64,000 nt of DNA from Kutzneria viridogrisea (GCA_014138725.1 JACJID010000003.1:248001-312000); one strand, 5' to 3'; numbered from the stretch's first letter, positions 8,391 to 17,074 are shown. The notes: generated by a model from the letters alone, not told the origin. A program made the numbers and translations.

Positions 8391-9680
8391 ATGACCACGC
8401 CGACACCGCCCACCGCCCCGGCACCCACGACCCCCGCCGCGCCCGCCGCCGCCTCGGGCGGGTCGGTGCCCCGGTTGCGCAACGGTGAGCTGCGCGCGAT
8501 GGTCGCGCGGGTACTGGCCGATGCGGCGGGCACGAACCTCACGCCCCGCGCCATCGCGGCCACGCTGAACCGGTCCTCCGGCGCGGTGGGCAACGCGTGC
8601 AAGGTGTTGGCCGACCGGGGCGAGGCGGAGGTCGCCGCGACCGCGCCGTTGGCCTATCGGGCGACCGCGACCACCGCTTCGGCCGCCGCCCCCACCGCGC
8701 CGCCCGCCCCGTCCGGCACACCCCGCCCCCGCCGCCCGAAGACCACCACGAAACCCGCCGCCACGCCGAACCCATCCGCCACCACGCCCCCGCCGTCCGG
8801 GGCGGGTAGTTCGGCGGCACCGGTCACCGGTCCGGTGATGCGCCCCAACGGCATGGCCTACCACCCCCGGCAACTGTCCGGGATGCCCGATGTCACCGCG
8901 CTGCGCAAGCTGCGCGAGGCGGGGGTGGCCGCCCTGATGTACGGGCCGCCCGGAACCGGGAAGACCAGCGTGATCGAGGCGGCGTTCCCTGATTTGGTGA
9001 CGGTGCAGGGCGACGGGGACACCACGGTCGCCGACCTGGTCGGCGAGTACACCCAAACCGGGGACGGCCGCTACGTGTTCATCCACGGACCCCTGGTCCG
9101 CGCGATGCGCGAGGGCCGGACCCTGTTCATCGACGACGCCACCCTCATACCGCCCACCGTGCTCGCCGTGGTCTACCCCGCGATGGACGGACGCCGCCAG
9201 ATCATCATCAAGGCCAACGGCGGCGAGGTCGTCGACGCCGCCCCCGGCTTCTACACCGTGGCCGGACACAACCCCGGCGTGCACGGCGCGGTGCTGTCCG
9301 ACGCCCTGTCGTCCCGGTTCTCCGCGCAGATCCACGTATCCACCGACTACGACCTCGCCGCGCAACTGAACATCGACCGCCGCGCGGTCAAGATCGCCCG
9401 CAACCTCGCCACCCGACAGGCCAACGGCGAGGTCGGCTGGGCACCACAGCTCCGGGAACTGTTGGCGTTTCAGAAGATCGCCGACGTGTTGGGCGCGAAC
9501 GCCGCCGCCGGGAACCTCGTAGGTACCGCCCCCGGAAGACGACCGCGCCACCGTGGCCGCCGTGGTGCGCGACGTGTTCGGCGGCACCGTCGCCCCGCTG
9601 TCGCTGGGTTCCCGCATCTAAACCCGCCCCCGCCAACGCCCAACCCGCCCACCGTCCCGGAAAGGACACCCGCGCCATGA
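8391..9680 (+). CDS. MoxR/CobS-like AAA+ ATPase with N-terminal winged helix; apparent frameshift near 9520
   Basis: ATG 8391 has a GAAAGGA site. Residues 20-95 form a winged-helix-like domain (LRAMVARVLADAAGTNLTPR). A Pro/Thr-rich linker then leads to an AAA+ module: Walker A YGPPGTGKTS, then a Walker B-like TLFIDDATLIPP, a GHNPG sensor region and SSRF. The MoxR/CobS group remodels or activates partner VWA proteins, and here the next gene is a VWA protein. Near 9520-9525 the frame appears broken. In the given frame the tail becomes Arg-rich, whereas one frame over it reads PPEDDRATVAAVVRDVF and ends at TAA 9619-9621 like an ordinary C-terminus. The given frame runs to TGA 9680, overlapping the next ATG. 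This is a real frameshift or an indel error. Confidence 0.8.
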   Translation: MTTPTPPTAPAPTTPAAPAAASGGSVPRLRNGELRAMVARVLADAAGTNLTPRAIAATLNRSSGAVGNACKVLADRGEAEVAATAPLAYRATATTASAAAPTAPPAPSGTPRPRRPKTTTKPAATPNPSATTPPPSGAGSSAAPVTGPVMRPNGMAYHPRQLSGMPDVTALRKLREAGVAALMYGPPGTGKTSVIEAAFPDLVTVQGDGDTTVADLVGEYTQTGDGRYVFIHGPLVRAMREGRTLFIDDATLIPPTVLAVVYPAMDGRRQIIIKANGGEVVDAAPGFYTVAGHNPGVHGAVLSDALSSRFSAQIHVSTDYDLAAQLNIDRRAVKIARNLATRQANGEVGWAPQLRELLAFQKIADVLGANAAAGNLVGTAPGRRPRHRGRRGARRVRRHRRPAVAGFPHLNPPPPTPNPPTVPERTPAP

Positions 9681-11533
9681 GCACCCACCTCGCCGCCGAC
9701 CCCACCGCCACCGGTGCCGCCGTGTTCCCGGCCCGCCCGGAATGGCTTGCCCTGTCCGCCGCGCTGGCCGACGAGGTGCCCGTGATCGCAGACCGGGAGG
9801 ACCTCCTCGTCACGATCGCCCCCGGCGCGGGTGGCGGTGCCCCGGCGTGTTTCTTCCCCGCCCGCGCGCTGATCGAACTCGACGGCACCCACCTCGGTGT
9901 CGACCCCGCCACCGTCACCCCCGCCAACTACTCCGACCGCCCCCGCTACGGCGCGACGTGGGGACTGCTCACCCACGAATGCGGACACGCCAAACACACC
10001 GCCTGGGACCCGCCTCAGGGCACACCGCCCGCCGTCGCCGACGCCGCGATGTTGTTGGAAGAGCCCCGGATGGAGGCCGCACAGGTCCGCCGCCGCCCCG
10101 ACGACCGGCACTGGCTCCGCGCCAGCGCGCGGGACATCATCCTCGCCGACCTGAACCCGCCCACCGACCCCACCCGCGCCCCGCACATGACCAAACCCGA
10201 CGCCGCCCGCGCCGCCGCGCTGCTGCTGGCACGGGTCGACGGCGGCATCCTGACCCGCGCCGAGGTCGCCCCGGTCGCCCGGGTCGTGGAAGACGTGCTC
10301 GGCACCGACACGCTGGCCAAGCTGCGCGCGGTGTGGCGCAAGGCGTTGCGCACCGCCGACGACGACGGCGACACGATGATCGACCTCGGGCGGCAGTGGT
10401 GCGCGATCGTCGGCACCGACCCGAACACCCCGCCGGACCCCGGCGCGGCGGGCACGCCCGACCCCACCGCCACCCCCGACCCGTCCGGCCGTCCCAACGG
10501 GTCCGGCACCCCGTCGACCTCCGGCACCCCGTCGCCGACGGGCGGCACCCCGGCACCATCGAGCGGCTCGTCGTCGGACGGCACCCCGCCGTTGTCACCG
10601 TTGGCGGGCGCGATCGCCGCCGCACTGGACAACGTGGCGGCGAAGGTCGCGCGGGAGAAGGCACCGGACGACCCCGCCGCCCGCGCCGCCGCCGCAAACG
10701 CACGCGAGAACACCAAGCGCACGATCGCCGACGACGCCGCGCGCAAGGTGTTCGGGGTCCCGCCCGGCTCGCGCGACGGGCGCACCGCCTGCACGGGCAC
10801 CCGCCCGCCCACCGCCGACGAACGCACCGCCGCGCGGGTGTTGGCCCGAGCCCTGTCCACCGCCGGGGTCCGCGATCGGGTCGCGGTCAAAACCACCTCG
10901 ATCGTCCCGCCCGGACGGTTGCGGATGCGCGGCGCGCTGGCCGCCGACGCGCAACGCGCCGCCGGAGCCGTGCCCACCGCCGAACCGTTCACCCGCACCA
11001 CCCACACCCCGGTACCCACCCCGCCGCTACGGCTGGGCATCGCGTGCGACGTGTCCGGCACGATGAAATGGGCACGCGACCACGTGGCCTCGGCGGCCTG
11101 GATTCTGGCCAACGCCGCCCGCCACACCACGGTCCCCGCGCAGACCGCGACCGTGATCTTCGGCAACCGGGTCCGCCCGCTGACCCTGCCCGGCCAAGCC
11201 CCCGCCGTCGTGACCGAGTTCGCCTCCAACGACAACTGGGAAGACATCCCCACCGCGATCGACGCCCTCGACGGCGCGCTCGGCCTGTCGACCCCCGGCG
11301 CGGCACGGCTGCTGGTGATCGTGTCCGACGGCCAATTCCGCGACGCCCCCCGCGCGGACGGTCAGCGCAAGCTCAACCGGTTGCGCGCGGGCGGGTGCGC
11401 GGTGTTGTGGCTGACCACCCGCGACACCGACACCCCCCTCACGGGGGCGACCGTGCACCGGTTGACCGACCCCACCACCGCCGCCCAAGCGATCGGACGC
11501 GCCGCTACCACCGCCCTGCGCGCCGCCCGCTAA
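9677..11533 (+). CDS. Metallopeptidase-like and VWA-domain protein, MoxR partner
   Basis: A 618-residue protein starting at ATG 9677. Near residue 100 lies LLTHECGHAKHTAW, an HExxH zinc-protease motif (HECGH). Residues 240-330 are a low-complexity Pro/Thr/Gly/Ser linker. At about residue 455 a von Willebrand A domain begins with the MIDAS motif DVSGTMKW, followed by RLLVIVSDGQFRD, which supplies further MIDAS residues. MoxR-VWA pairs act as chaperone-like complexes in which the ATPase drives the VWA protein to its target. A C-terminal VWA domain also occurs in CobT, partner of CobS. The protease motif suggests an ATPase-controlled hydrolase, but activity is inferred. Target and role in the ICE are unknown. 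Confidence 0.8.
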   Translation: MSTHLAADPTATGAAVFPARPEWLALSAALADEVPVIADREDLLVTIAPGAGGGAPACFFPARALIELDGTHLGVDPATVTPANYSDRPRYGATWGLLTHECGHAKHTAWDPPQGTPPAVADAAMLLEEPRMEAAQVRRRPDDRHWLRASARDIILADLNPPTDPTRAPHMTKPDAARAAALLLARVDGGILTRAEVAPVARVVEDVLGTDTLAKLRAVWRKALRTADDDGDTMIDLGRQWCAIVGTDPNTPPDPGAAGTPDPTATPDPSGRPNGSGTPSTSGTPSPTGGTPAPSSGSSSDGTPPLSPLAGAIAAALDNVAAKVAREKAPDDPAARAAAANARENTKRTIADDAARKVFGVPPGSRDGRTACTGTRPPTADERTAARVLARALSTAGVRDRVAVKTTSIVPPGRLRMRGALAADAQRAAGAVPTAEPFTRTTHTPVPTPPLRLGIACDVSGTMKWARDHVASAAWILANAARHTTVPAQTATVIFGNRVRPLTLPGQAPAVVTEFASNDNWEDIPTAIDALDGALGLSTPGAARLLVIVSDGQFRDAPRADGQRKLNRLRAGGCAVLWLTTRDTDTPLTGATVHRLTDPTTAAQAIGRAATTALRAAR

Positions 11534-11612
11534 CCGGACGGTCGGGGGCACGGCGGGAAACCGCGCCCCCGACCCAGCACCACCCGGCACGACACCGACA
11601 GGAGCGCACGCC

Positions 11613-11684
11613 ATGACACCACGACCCGGCGACGACATCGACTGCACCGAACTGTCGCCACCCGGATACGACGACACCCCATAA
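11613..11684 (+). CDS. Possible 23-residue peptide
   Basis: A short ORF behind an AGGAG site (MTPRPGDDIDCTELSPPGYD and three more residues). It lies in line between the VWA gene and the next small genes and keeps the local codon style. It is too short to assign and may be a leader peptide or chance. Confidence 0.35.
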   Translation: MTPRPGDDIDCTELSPPGYDDTP

Positions 11685-11758
11685 CCCCGCGCGCGGTCGA
11701 GGCAGACGTCCAACCACCCCCACCCCGACCGACCACCACCAACCGAACCCACCACGAG

Positions 11759-12022
11759 GTGATCACCGTGAACGACAACCGCATCGCGACCGTGGGCGAG
11801 CTGATCGCTGCCCTCACCAACTATCACCCCGCCACCCCCATCCGGGTCGCTACCCAACCCAGCTACCCGATGGAGCACACCCTCAGGTGTGTGGTGTGCA
11901 CACCCGACGACTGCGAAGGCGACGGCACACCGCCCACCGACCCGCCCGTAGCGTGGCTGGGTGTCGGCGGGCAGGTCGGCTACCTGCCCGCACCCGCCGC
12001 CGACGCTCTCAGGTGGTCGTGA
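11759..12022 (+). CDS. Small acidic protein, unknown function
   Basis: 87 residues from GTG 11759 (GTG 11768 is an alternative). The N-terminus (NRIATVGELIAALTNYHPAT) resembles the opening of small ICE/phage proteins of unknown role, in which a helix is followed by a beta strand carrying IRVATQPSY. Two Cys occur in a CVVC pair near residue 45. Its TGA overlaps the ATG of the next gene by one base, so the two are probably co-translated. No function can be assigned. Confidence 0.6.
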   Translation: MITVNDNRIATVGELIAALTNYHPATPIRVATQPSYPMEHTLRCVVCTPDDCEGDGTPPTDPPVAWLGVGGQVGYLPAPAADALRWS

Positions 12023-12555
12023 TGACCACGACCACCCCGCCCGGACTCGCCGCCGCCGGATTGGAGGCGCGCGCCGTGCACACCGCCCGCGCCTACAGCG
12101 CCACCGACCCGCACGGGTTCCACCGCCGCCACGACAGCCCCGAGGAGTGGAACCGGTGGGCACGCCGCGCCCGTGTCACCCGCACGATCGCCACCGCCCT
12201 CCAGGTCCCGACCGACGACGTGCTCGTCACCGACGACCCGCACCGCACCTACCGCACCCGTACCGGAGAAGTGCCCGGTGACCTGATCACCATCACCGAC
12301 CCGCTAACCGGGCGCGCGTGGCGGTTCATCCCCGACTTCACCACACCGGGCGAGGGGTGGCTGCTGCTGGACCGGTGCCCCGACTGCGAGGCCGAGATCC
12401 CCGCCACCCGGATCGCTACCCTCGCCGACCTCGGCGAGTACCTCGACCCCGACGGCGACATCTGGCCCGCCGACGAGGCCCGCGACGAGGCCCTTCACCG
12501 ACCGGGCTGCGCGTTCGCCGTGCCCACCATCACAACACCAGGAGATCAGCCATGA
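12022..12555 (+). CDS. Hypothetical accessory protein with a Cys pair
   Basis: 177 residues from ATG 12022. The sequence is hydrophilic and acidic, with one CPDCEAEIP pair around residue 118 and a later single Cys, so a small metal site is possible. VPGDLITITDPLTGRAWRFI looks like a beta-rich core. It overlaps the upstream gene by one base and the downstream gene by four (ATGA), within an operon of small unknown genes. I do not recognise the family. Confidence 0.65.
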   Translation: MTTTTPPGLAAAGLEARAVHTARAYSATDPHGFHRRHDSPEEWNRWARRARVTRTIATALQVPTDDVLVTDDPHRTYRTRTGEVPGDLITITDPLTGRAWRFIPDFTTPGEGWLLLDRCPDCEAEIPATRIATLADLGEYLDPDGDIWPADEARDEALHRPGCAFAVPTITTPGDQP

Positions 12556-12902
12556 CACCGAACGCCGCGCCCGAGACCGAGTTCGTCGTCCGCCGCTTCA
12601 CCGAGGACGACTGCGAGGTGACCACGGTCGTGATCGACCCCGCCGACGCACAACAAACCCTCTACGGCACCGTCACCCACAACGGACGGCTCATCGGCAG
12701 CTACCACTGCACGGACATCGGGCGGCAACGAGGCTGGCGCATCGTCACGGCCGACGGCGAGTACCTCAGCCTCGACGGTGTGGAGGTGCGCCCGCCGTGG
12801 GAAGGTGACGCCGTCTGGGTGCTGACCCGCATCCTCACCGGAGATGACCAGGACGAGATCGACCGGCAGCTCCGCGCCGGAAACCGCCAGCCTCGGCGGT
12901 GA
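12552..12902 (+). CDS. Hypothetical small protein
   Basis: 116 residues from ATG 12552 with an AGGAG-like site in the upstream gene's end. The protein is acidic and beta-rich (TLYGTVTHNGRLIGSYHCTD; WRIVTADGEYLSLDGVEV). No known motif is seen. It is the last clearly intact gene before a stretch where the reading frame becomes confused (12903-13336). Confidence 0.65.
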   Translation: MTPNAAPETEFVVRRFTEDDCEVTTVVIDPADAQQTLYGTVTHNGRLIGSYHCTDIGRQRGWRIVTADGEYLSLDGVEVRPPWEGDAVWVLTRILTGDDQDEIDRQLRAGNRQPRR

Positions 12903-13336
12903 ACCGATTACCACCGCCGTCGACCTTCGACGCGCCGTCAGTGCCGCTGACCGGACCGATCACCGCCACACGGCCCGAGCCGCTGCTCACCGGCCGACCT
13001 CTCCGGCGAGTCCGCGGGCTCGCCGGTGCCTCGCCCAAGGGGGCCAACCGGAACGGCCCTCGCGGTGTCGATCGAGGCCGGACTGGTGCCCCGTCGCCGA
13101 GCAGCTCGTGTTCGACGGGAACACCGCCACCGTCCGCGACAGCAGCGTCCCGTCAACGACGGCGGCCCGCACGGTTTCGCGGTGTCCACCGTGACCGCGC
13201 TGGCCACCAACCTCACCGGGGACACGGTCAACGGCTGGCACCGATGGCGTCTCGCCCGCGACCCCACCGCCTGCTCTCCGAGCTGCGCACCGAACTCGCC
13301 CCGCCGAACGTCGATCGGCCCAACGAAAGGCTTGTC
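12903..13336 (+). pseudogene. Decayed or frame-disrupted coding sequence
   Basis: No single frame reads like a protein throughout. Protein-like segments appear in succession in different frames: VAEQLVFDGNTATVRDSS, then VNDGGPHGFAVSTVTALATN leading to DTVNGWHRWRL, then LLSELRTELAPPNVDRPNE, which reads into the next gene. At least three frame changes would be needed to join them. This is either a decaying gene or indel errors. The ribosome site CGAAAGG of the next gene lies at its end. Confidence 0.4.
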
Positions 13337-13933
13337 ATGACCACCGTGATCACCCAACGGGACGAAGCCGCCGTAGCCACCGGTAACGGCTACCGCTACG
13401 ACCGTACCGTCGAGATCGCGGGGCGCATCGTGCGCGCCCGCATCGAACGCCAGCACGACCACTCCTACAGCCTCGCCGTCGTCGACATGATCAACGACGC
13501 GAAGTCGTGGACCCGCATCGTCGAGGACCTCGCCTGCCCGTGGTGGAACACCACCCCGACCCCGGGCACGCACCTTGACGCCGCCGCCCTGCTCGGTCCG
13601 GTCGCCGACCAGCTCCTGCGCCGCGCCGCAGCGATCCTCGCCCCGGCACCGACCCTACCCGCGCTGTCGGACCACGTTGTCGACGCCGTCAGCGCGCTGC
13701 TGGCCATCACGTACCGCTACGACGGTGAGCACCGCATCACCCCGGACGACATGGCGTGGGCGACCACCCACGGCGGCAGGTTGCACATCATCGAGCACGC
13801 CGACGGCAGCGTCACCTTCACCAAGGCGCACCGCGACGAGTGCCCGTTCATCACCAGCTCGGGCACCCAGGACTGCGACGACGAGTGCGACGTCGAGGAC
13901 CCTACCTACGCGCAATGGCGGCTGGGCCGGTGA
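13337..13933 (+). CDS. Hypothetical accessory protein
   Basis: 198 residues from ATG 13337 (site CGAAAGG, 6 bases spacing); a longer in-frame reading exists but its upstream part is not protein-like. The fold seems alpha/beta, with paired segments GRIVRARIERQHDHSYSLAV and GGRLHIIEHADGSVTFTKAH. A Cys-rich acidic patch near the end (CPFITSSGTQDCDDECDVED) could bind metal. It overlaps the next gene by 4 bases (GTGA). The leader CGAAAGGCTTGTCATG is nearly the same as that of the gene at 23651, suggesting that related cassettes share translation signals. Function unknown. Confidence 0.65.
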   Translation: MTTVITQRDEAAVATGNGYRYDRTVEIAGRIVRARIERQHDHSYSLAVVDMINDAKSWTRIVEDLACPWWNTTPTPGTHLDAAALLGPVADQLLRRAAAILAPAPTLPALSDHVVDAVSALLAITYRYDGEHRITPDDMAWATTHGGRLHIIEHADGSVTFTKAHRDECPFITSSGTQDCDDECDVEDPTYAQWRLGR

Positions 13934-14550
13934 CCACCAAGGCCGATTTCTACGACGGGCGTGGACGGTCGGCGGTGTGGCTCGGTTCGCTCCAAGGCGA
14001 CGCCGACCCGGAAACCGTGCGCGCCGTCGCGTGTGGACGGTTGGTGTTGGAGGCGACTGACCCCTTCACCTACGCCGACGCCGTCATCGACCTGCTCGAT
14101 GTGTGGGCCGACGACGACCTCGGGCACGGCTACCACCCGCGCGACGGCTGGCCGTGGCCTTGGCCCGACAGCCGCGACACCGACTGGGTGTTCACCTTCG
14201 ACCACGGTCGGGTGTGGATCACGACCGGCCGCGCGTGGCTGCCCGCCCGGACCCCGGTCGAGCGCTGGAACGCACAGAACGAGACTGCGGAAAGGAAAGA
14301 TCCAATGACAGAGGACAGCGAGCAGAGTTCGCACAAGACGGTCTTCGACTTGCTGGAAGCCAGGCAGCGATGTCCGGACTGCGACATCGCGATCGGCGAG
14401 GAACACGTTGACGGGTGCGACGTCGCCCGCTGTTTGATCAACGGAGGCCAGCAGCTGAGCTGCGAGGCCGACCACGACTGCGGACTGGACGTGTGGAGCG
14501 GCTGGTGGCCGGGAACCCTCTTCTCTGAACTAAACCCTGGCGAGGGCTGA
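13930..14550 (+). CDS. ADFY-type hypothetical protein fused in frame to a small Cys-rich domain
   Basis: From GTG 13930, 206 residues. Residues 4-115 (ADFYDGRGRSAVWLGSLQGD ... YHPRDGWPWPWPDSRDTDWV ... RVWITTGRAWLP) match the gene at 22766 segment by segment (ADFYLGTGPNARWLGSLAEF; LGWPWLEATSIRW; SLRGGPWFIP). They are therefore paralogues of an unnamed family, called here ADFY. An ATG at 14305 with its own GGAAAGGAAAG site lies in the same frame. The 81 residues that follow contain a CPDCDIAIGEEHVDGCDVARC cluster and could be a separate gene fused by loss of a stop. Function unknown. Confidence 0.65.
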   Translation: MTTKADFYDGRGRSAVWLGSLQGDADPETVRAVACGRLVLEATDPFTYADAVIDLLDVWADDDLGHGYHPRDGWPWPWPDSRDTDWVFTFDHGRVWITTGRAWLPARTPVERWNAQNETAERKDPMTEDSEQSSHKTVFDLLEARQRCPDCDIAIGEEHVDGCDVARCLINGGQQLSCEADHDCGLDVWSGWWPGTLFSELNPGEG

Positions 14551-14720
14551 CATTCGAGCGCGCTGCCTGCCGTCAACAGAACGCGCTTCCAGCAGCATGT
14601 GCGGATGGTGCGCGGTGAGGCGTCGATGAACCGAGGGGGTGATATCGTCGCCCACGGTCCACTGCCACACATGTCTCCATGATGTCGCTGCTTCGACGTT
14701 AGCCAGAGTCCCTCTTGGGC

Positions 14721-16790
14721 TTACTTCCCCAAAAGGTCGTTCAGTGCGTCACGGCGAATTTCCTGCGTTAGTGCGATCTGCTCTTGCAACAGCCACTCAT
14801 GTTCGTCCAGTTGCGTCATTACCTCAACGATTGCCCGCTGCGTTTCGAGCTGGGGTAGTACTACCGGCAGCTCGCTCAATACGTCGAGCGATATGGTCTT
14901 CATGGTCATACTCCCGGTCGAGTGGGACTCGAGCCACTCCCGTGCCTCTGGGCTGCGAAGATACGCTGCGAAGTACTCGGGGTCGAGTTCGGCGGGAGGC
15001 CGCAGTACGAAACAGCCGGTGCCGCAGACCCAGCCCTCCTGGGCACCTTGAACTACAGCACATCGTCCCAGTTCTCCACGACGTGCTAGCACGACATCAC
15101 GGGCGCGGAGGCGGAAGCGCGGAAGCCGGTCAGCATGCTGCTCGGTGATGTACCTGATATTTGCCTCTGCAAAACCGTTGCCTATCAGGTCCTTTGGCAT
15201 CACTACGGGGATACCAGTTTCCACATAGTCTTCAGCGCGGATGTGGCTTCCCGAGGGTCCAGCGAAGAGCAGGCCTGAAACTTGACTCCCGGACCGGCCT
15301 TTCGCGGTGCTGCTCACCATGTTCCCGAGCAGCACGCGCCGAGGTTCGATCCTGCTGCCAGCCATCTGCTCGCGCTGATCAAAGATGTCTCGAAGGTGGA
15401 GGCAGGACTGAACCGTCTCCATGCCGTGCTCAACCAGGTCATCAAGCATGCTTCTCATGTTCGGCGCCGTTATCGGTTGCCCCTGCCCAGCTTCGATGTA
15501 CAGCCGAGGGTCGAGACTGCCGTCCTTGTCAAGGATTTCTTCCTGCGAGACCGAACGAGAGAAGCCGGGTTCATCGGGCGTGGTGTGCGATCGCCGCCAT
15601 GCGTGAAAGCGACTGCTGATGCGGTCTACATCGTCCGCAGTTAGCACGCGTTGCTGCCGCGGCAGCTGCGTACCGAGCTGGCTAGCATCAATGAAGAGGA
15701 CCGGATTCGTGCCGGTGTGCGGCGGTTCGTTTATGGCACGTGTGAGTATCCAGATATGCACCGAGACGGACGTATGCGTAAACAGATTCTGAGGCAACGC
15801 AATGACGCCAAGTATCACGTTATTGGCGAGCATGCCTGTGCGGATCTCCGCCTCGCGCCCACTGGACCAAGCGGCTGCCGACGGCATGATCATCACTGCA
15901 GTCCCACTGTCGCTGAGCCGGCTCCATGCGAGCTGAAGCCAGGCGAAGTTTGCATTGGACTCAGGCGGTCGTCCGAAAACCCAGCCCGTAGTCTTAGTGT
16001 GTTCGATACGCTGGTTGAACGGCGGATTACTCACCACACGATCGACGAGGTCAGTGTCCGTAGTCTTAAACATCGATACTGGGTCAGAGGCCCGTACCTT
16101 GGGTCGATCCACTCCGTGGACGGCCAGGTTCATCGTTGCCAGACCTATATTGCTATGGTCGGTGACGTATGCCTTGACAGAATCTCCATCAACGCGGCCG
16201 TGCTCAGCAATGTGTTGTGCAGCCATTGCTAGCATGCCACCGGCCCCGCAAGCCGGATCAAGGATCCGGTCTCCAGGTCGCACTGACGCCAATTTGATGA
16301 GGAGATGGGCAAGCGCACGCGGCGTGTAAAACTCGCCTGTCGAAAAAGTGCTTTCCTGATTGTGGCGCTCAAGGAGTAGGTCGCAAACCTCCGACAGCCC
16401 AGCGTTGGCTAGCTTCGGAAATCGCCCAAGCGCCGTAACGAAGGTTGCCAACCACGGAAGGTCGTCCGACTCTCTATCCTCGTCGAGCAACCCAACATTA
16501 CGGAGGTCGGCTACAGGAAAGTGCGGATTCCTGCTGGCGCTCCGTAGCGCGGCCCGCAAATCGACGAGTGGTGACTTGGCTTTACCAGCTTCGTCGACGG
16601 CTCTTTCCCACCGCGTGACGAGCTCATCCTCGTTTTTGCCTGCGGACTCGATGAAGTCTGCGAGTAGGAGGATCGAGAGCATCGACGTAAGGTCGCCCAA
16701 GGTATTCCTACCGCGCTGGAAAGGTGCATACGCTCGCCAAAGCCGCTCAGCGATGTTCTTGGCCGGACTCTCCATCTGCATGGTCTTCAT
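14721..16790 (-). CDS. Orphan type I-like N6-adenine methyltransferase fused to a specificity (HsdS-like) domain
   Basis: 689 residues from ATG 16790 (site GAGAGG). An HsdM N-terminal helical domain is followed at about residues 165-330 by the methyltransferase core: STGEFYTPRALAHLLIKL, motif I DPACGAGGM and catalytic NPPF. Residues 470-689 resemble one HsdS target-recognition domain ending in a long helix (QLETQRAIVEVMTQLDEHEW). Such fusions methylate adenine in a specific, often half-length, site. No HsdR or nuclease gene is adjacent, so it is likely a solitary methyltransferase or a partner of a distant nuclease. GC content looks lower than in neighbours, suggesting separate acquisition. 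An IS982 copy sits 120 bases upstream. Confidence 0.9.
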   Translation of the reverse strand: MKTMQMESPAKNIAERLWRAYAPFQRGRNTLGDLTSMLSILLLADFIESAGKNEDELVTRWERAVDEAGKAKSPLVDLRAALRSASRNPHFPVADLRNVGLLDEDRESDDLPWLATFVTALGRFPKLANAGLSEVCDLLLERHNQESTFSTGEFYTPRALAHLLIKLASVRPGDRILDPACGAGGMLAMAAQHIAEHGRVDGDSVKAYVTDHSNIGLATMNLAVHGVDRPKVRASDPVSMFKTTDTDLVDRVVSNPPFNQRIEHTKTTGWVFGRPPESNANFAWLQLAWSRLSDSGTAVMIMPSAAAWSSGREAEIRTGMLANNVILGVIALPQNLFTHTSVSVHIWILTRAINEPPHTGTNPVLFIDASQLGTQLPRQQRVLTADDVDRISSRFHAWRRSHTTPDEPGFSRSVSQEEILDKDGSLDPRLYIEAGQGQPITAPNMRSMLDDLVEHGMETVQSCLHLRDIFDQREQMAGSRIEPRRVLLGNMVSSTAKGRSGSQVSGLLFAGPSGSHIRAEDYVETGIPVVMPKDLIGNGFAEANIRYITEQHADRLPRFRLRARDVVLARRGELGRCAVVQGAQEGWVCGTGCFVLRPPAELDPEYFAAYLRSPEAREWLESHSTGSMTMKTISLDVLSELPVVLPQLETQRAIVEVMTQLDEHEWLLQEQIALTQEIRRDALNDLLGK

Positions 16791-16817
16791 GTTCAATCCT
16801 CTCGCTTCAGAGTTGGC

Positions 16818-16934
16818 TTACTTCAGTTGAGTGATGACGTAGGCCGCTATGGGGACAAGCATCAACAGACACAGCCGAAGCGTTGTCCCTGTGTTCTGCA
16901 TCGCCTTCCCAAGCAACTCGAAGAAGGACTTCAT
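16818..16934 (-). CDS. Possible 38-residue single-pass membrane peptide
   Basis: The minus-strand ORF MKSFFELLGKAMQNTGTTLR continues into a hydrophobic helix (LCLLMLVPIAAYVI) and ends in QLK. This layout is typical of tiny actinomycete membrane proteins. A different frame of the same DNA holds a 70-residue ORF (16807-17019) beginning MSASNLAEAVRRTTAQLAAA, which could instead be the gene. The hydrophobic helix favours the shorter one. It lies just upstream of the methyltransferase gene. Confidence 0.4.
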   Translation of the reverse strand: MKSFFELLGKAMQNTGTTLRLCLLMLVPIAAYVITQLK

Positions 16935-17055
16935 CTGGGGCACCCCCTGCTCTTGGGTCTGCAGCCGCCAGCTGCGCAGTAGTCCTGCGCACTGCCTCGG
17001 CTAGGTTGCTTGCGCTCATCGCAAGCGCAAGATTTGGAGACGAGAGCCAAACTAG

Positions 17056-17070
17056 ACGAGTAAGTCCTAA
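17056..17070. repeat. IS982-type left terminal inverted repeat
   Basis: ACGAGTAAGTCCTAA, an exact inverted match to 18016-18030. Confidence 0.9.
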
Positions 17071-17074
17071 CTGA

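Noticed and set aside
16807..17019. A 70-residue minus-strand ORF (MSASNLAEAVRR...)
   Set aside because: It overlaps the 38-residue membrane peptide in another frame and its second half is not protein-like. Kept only as an alternative.
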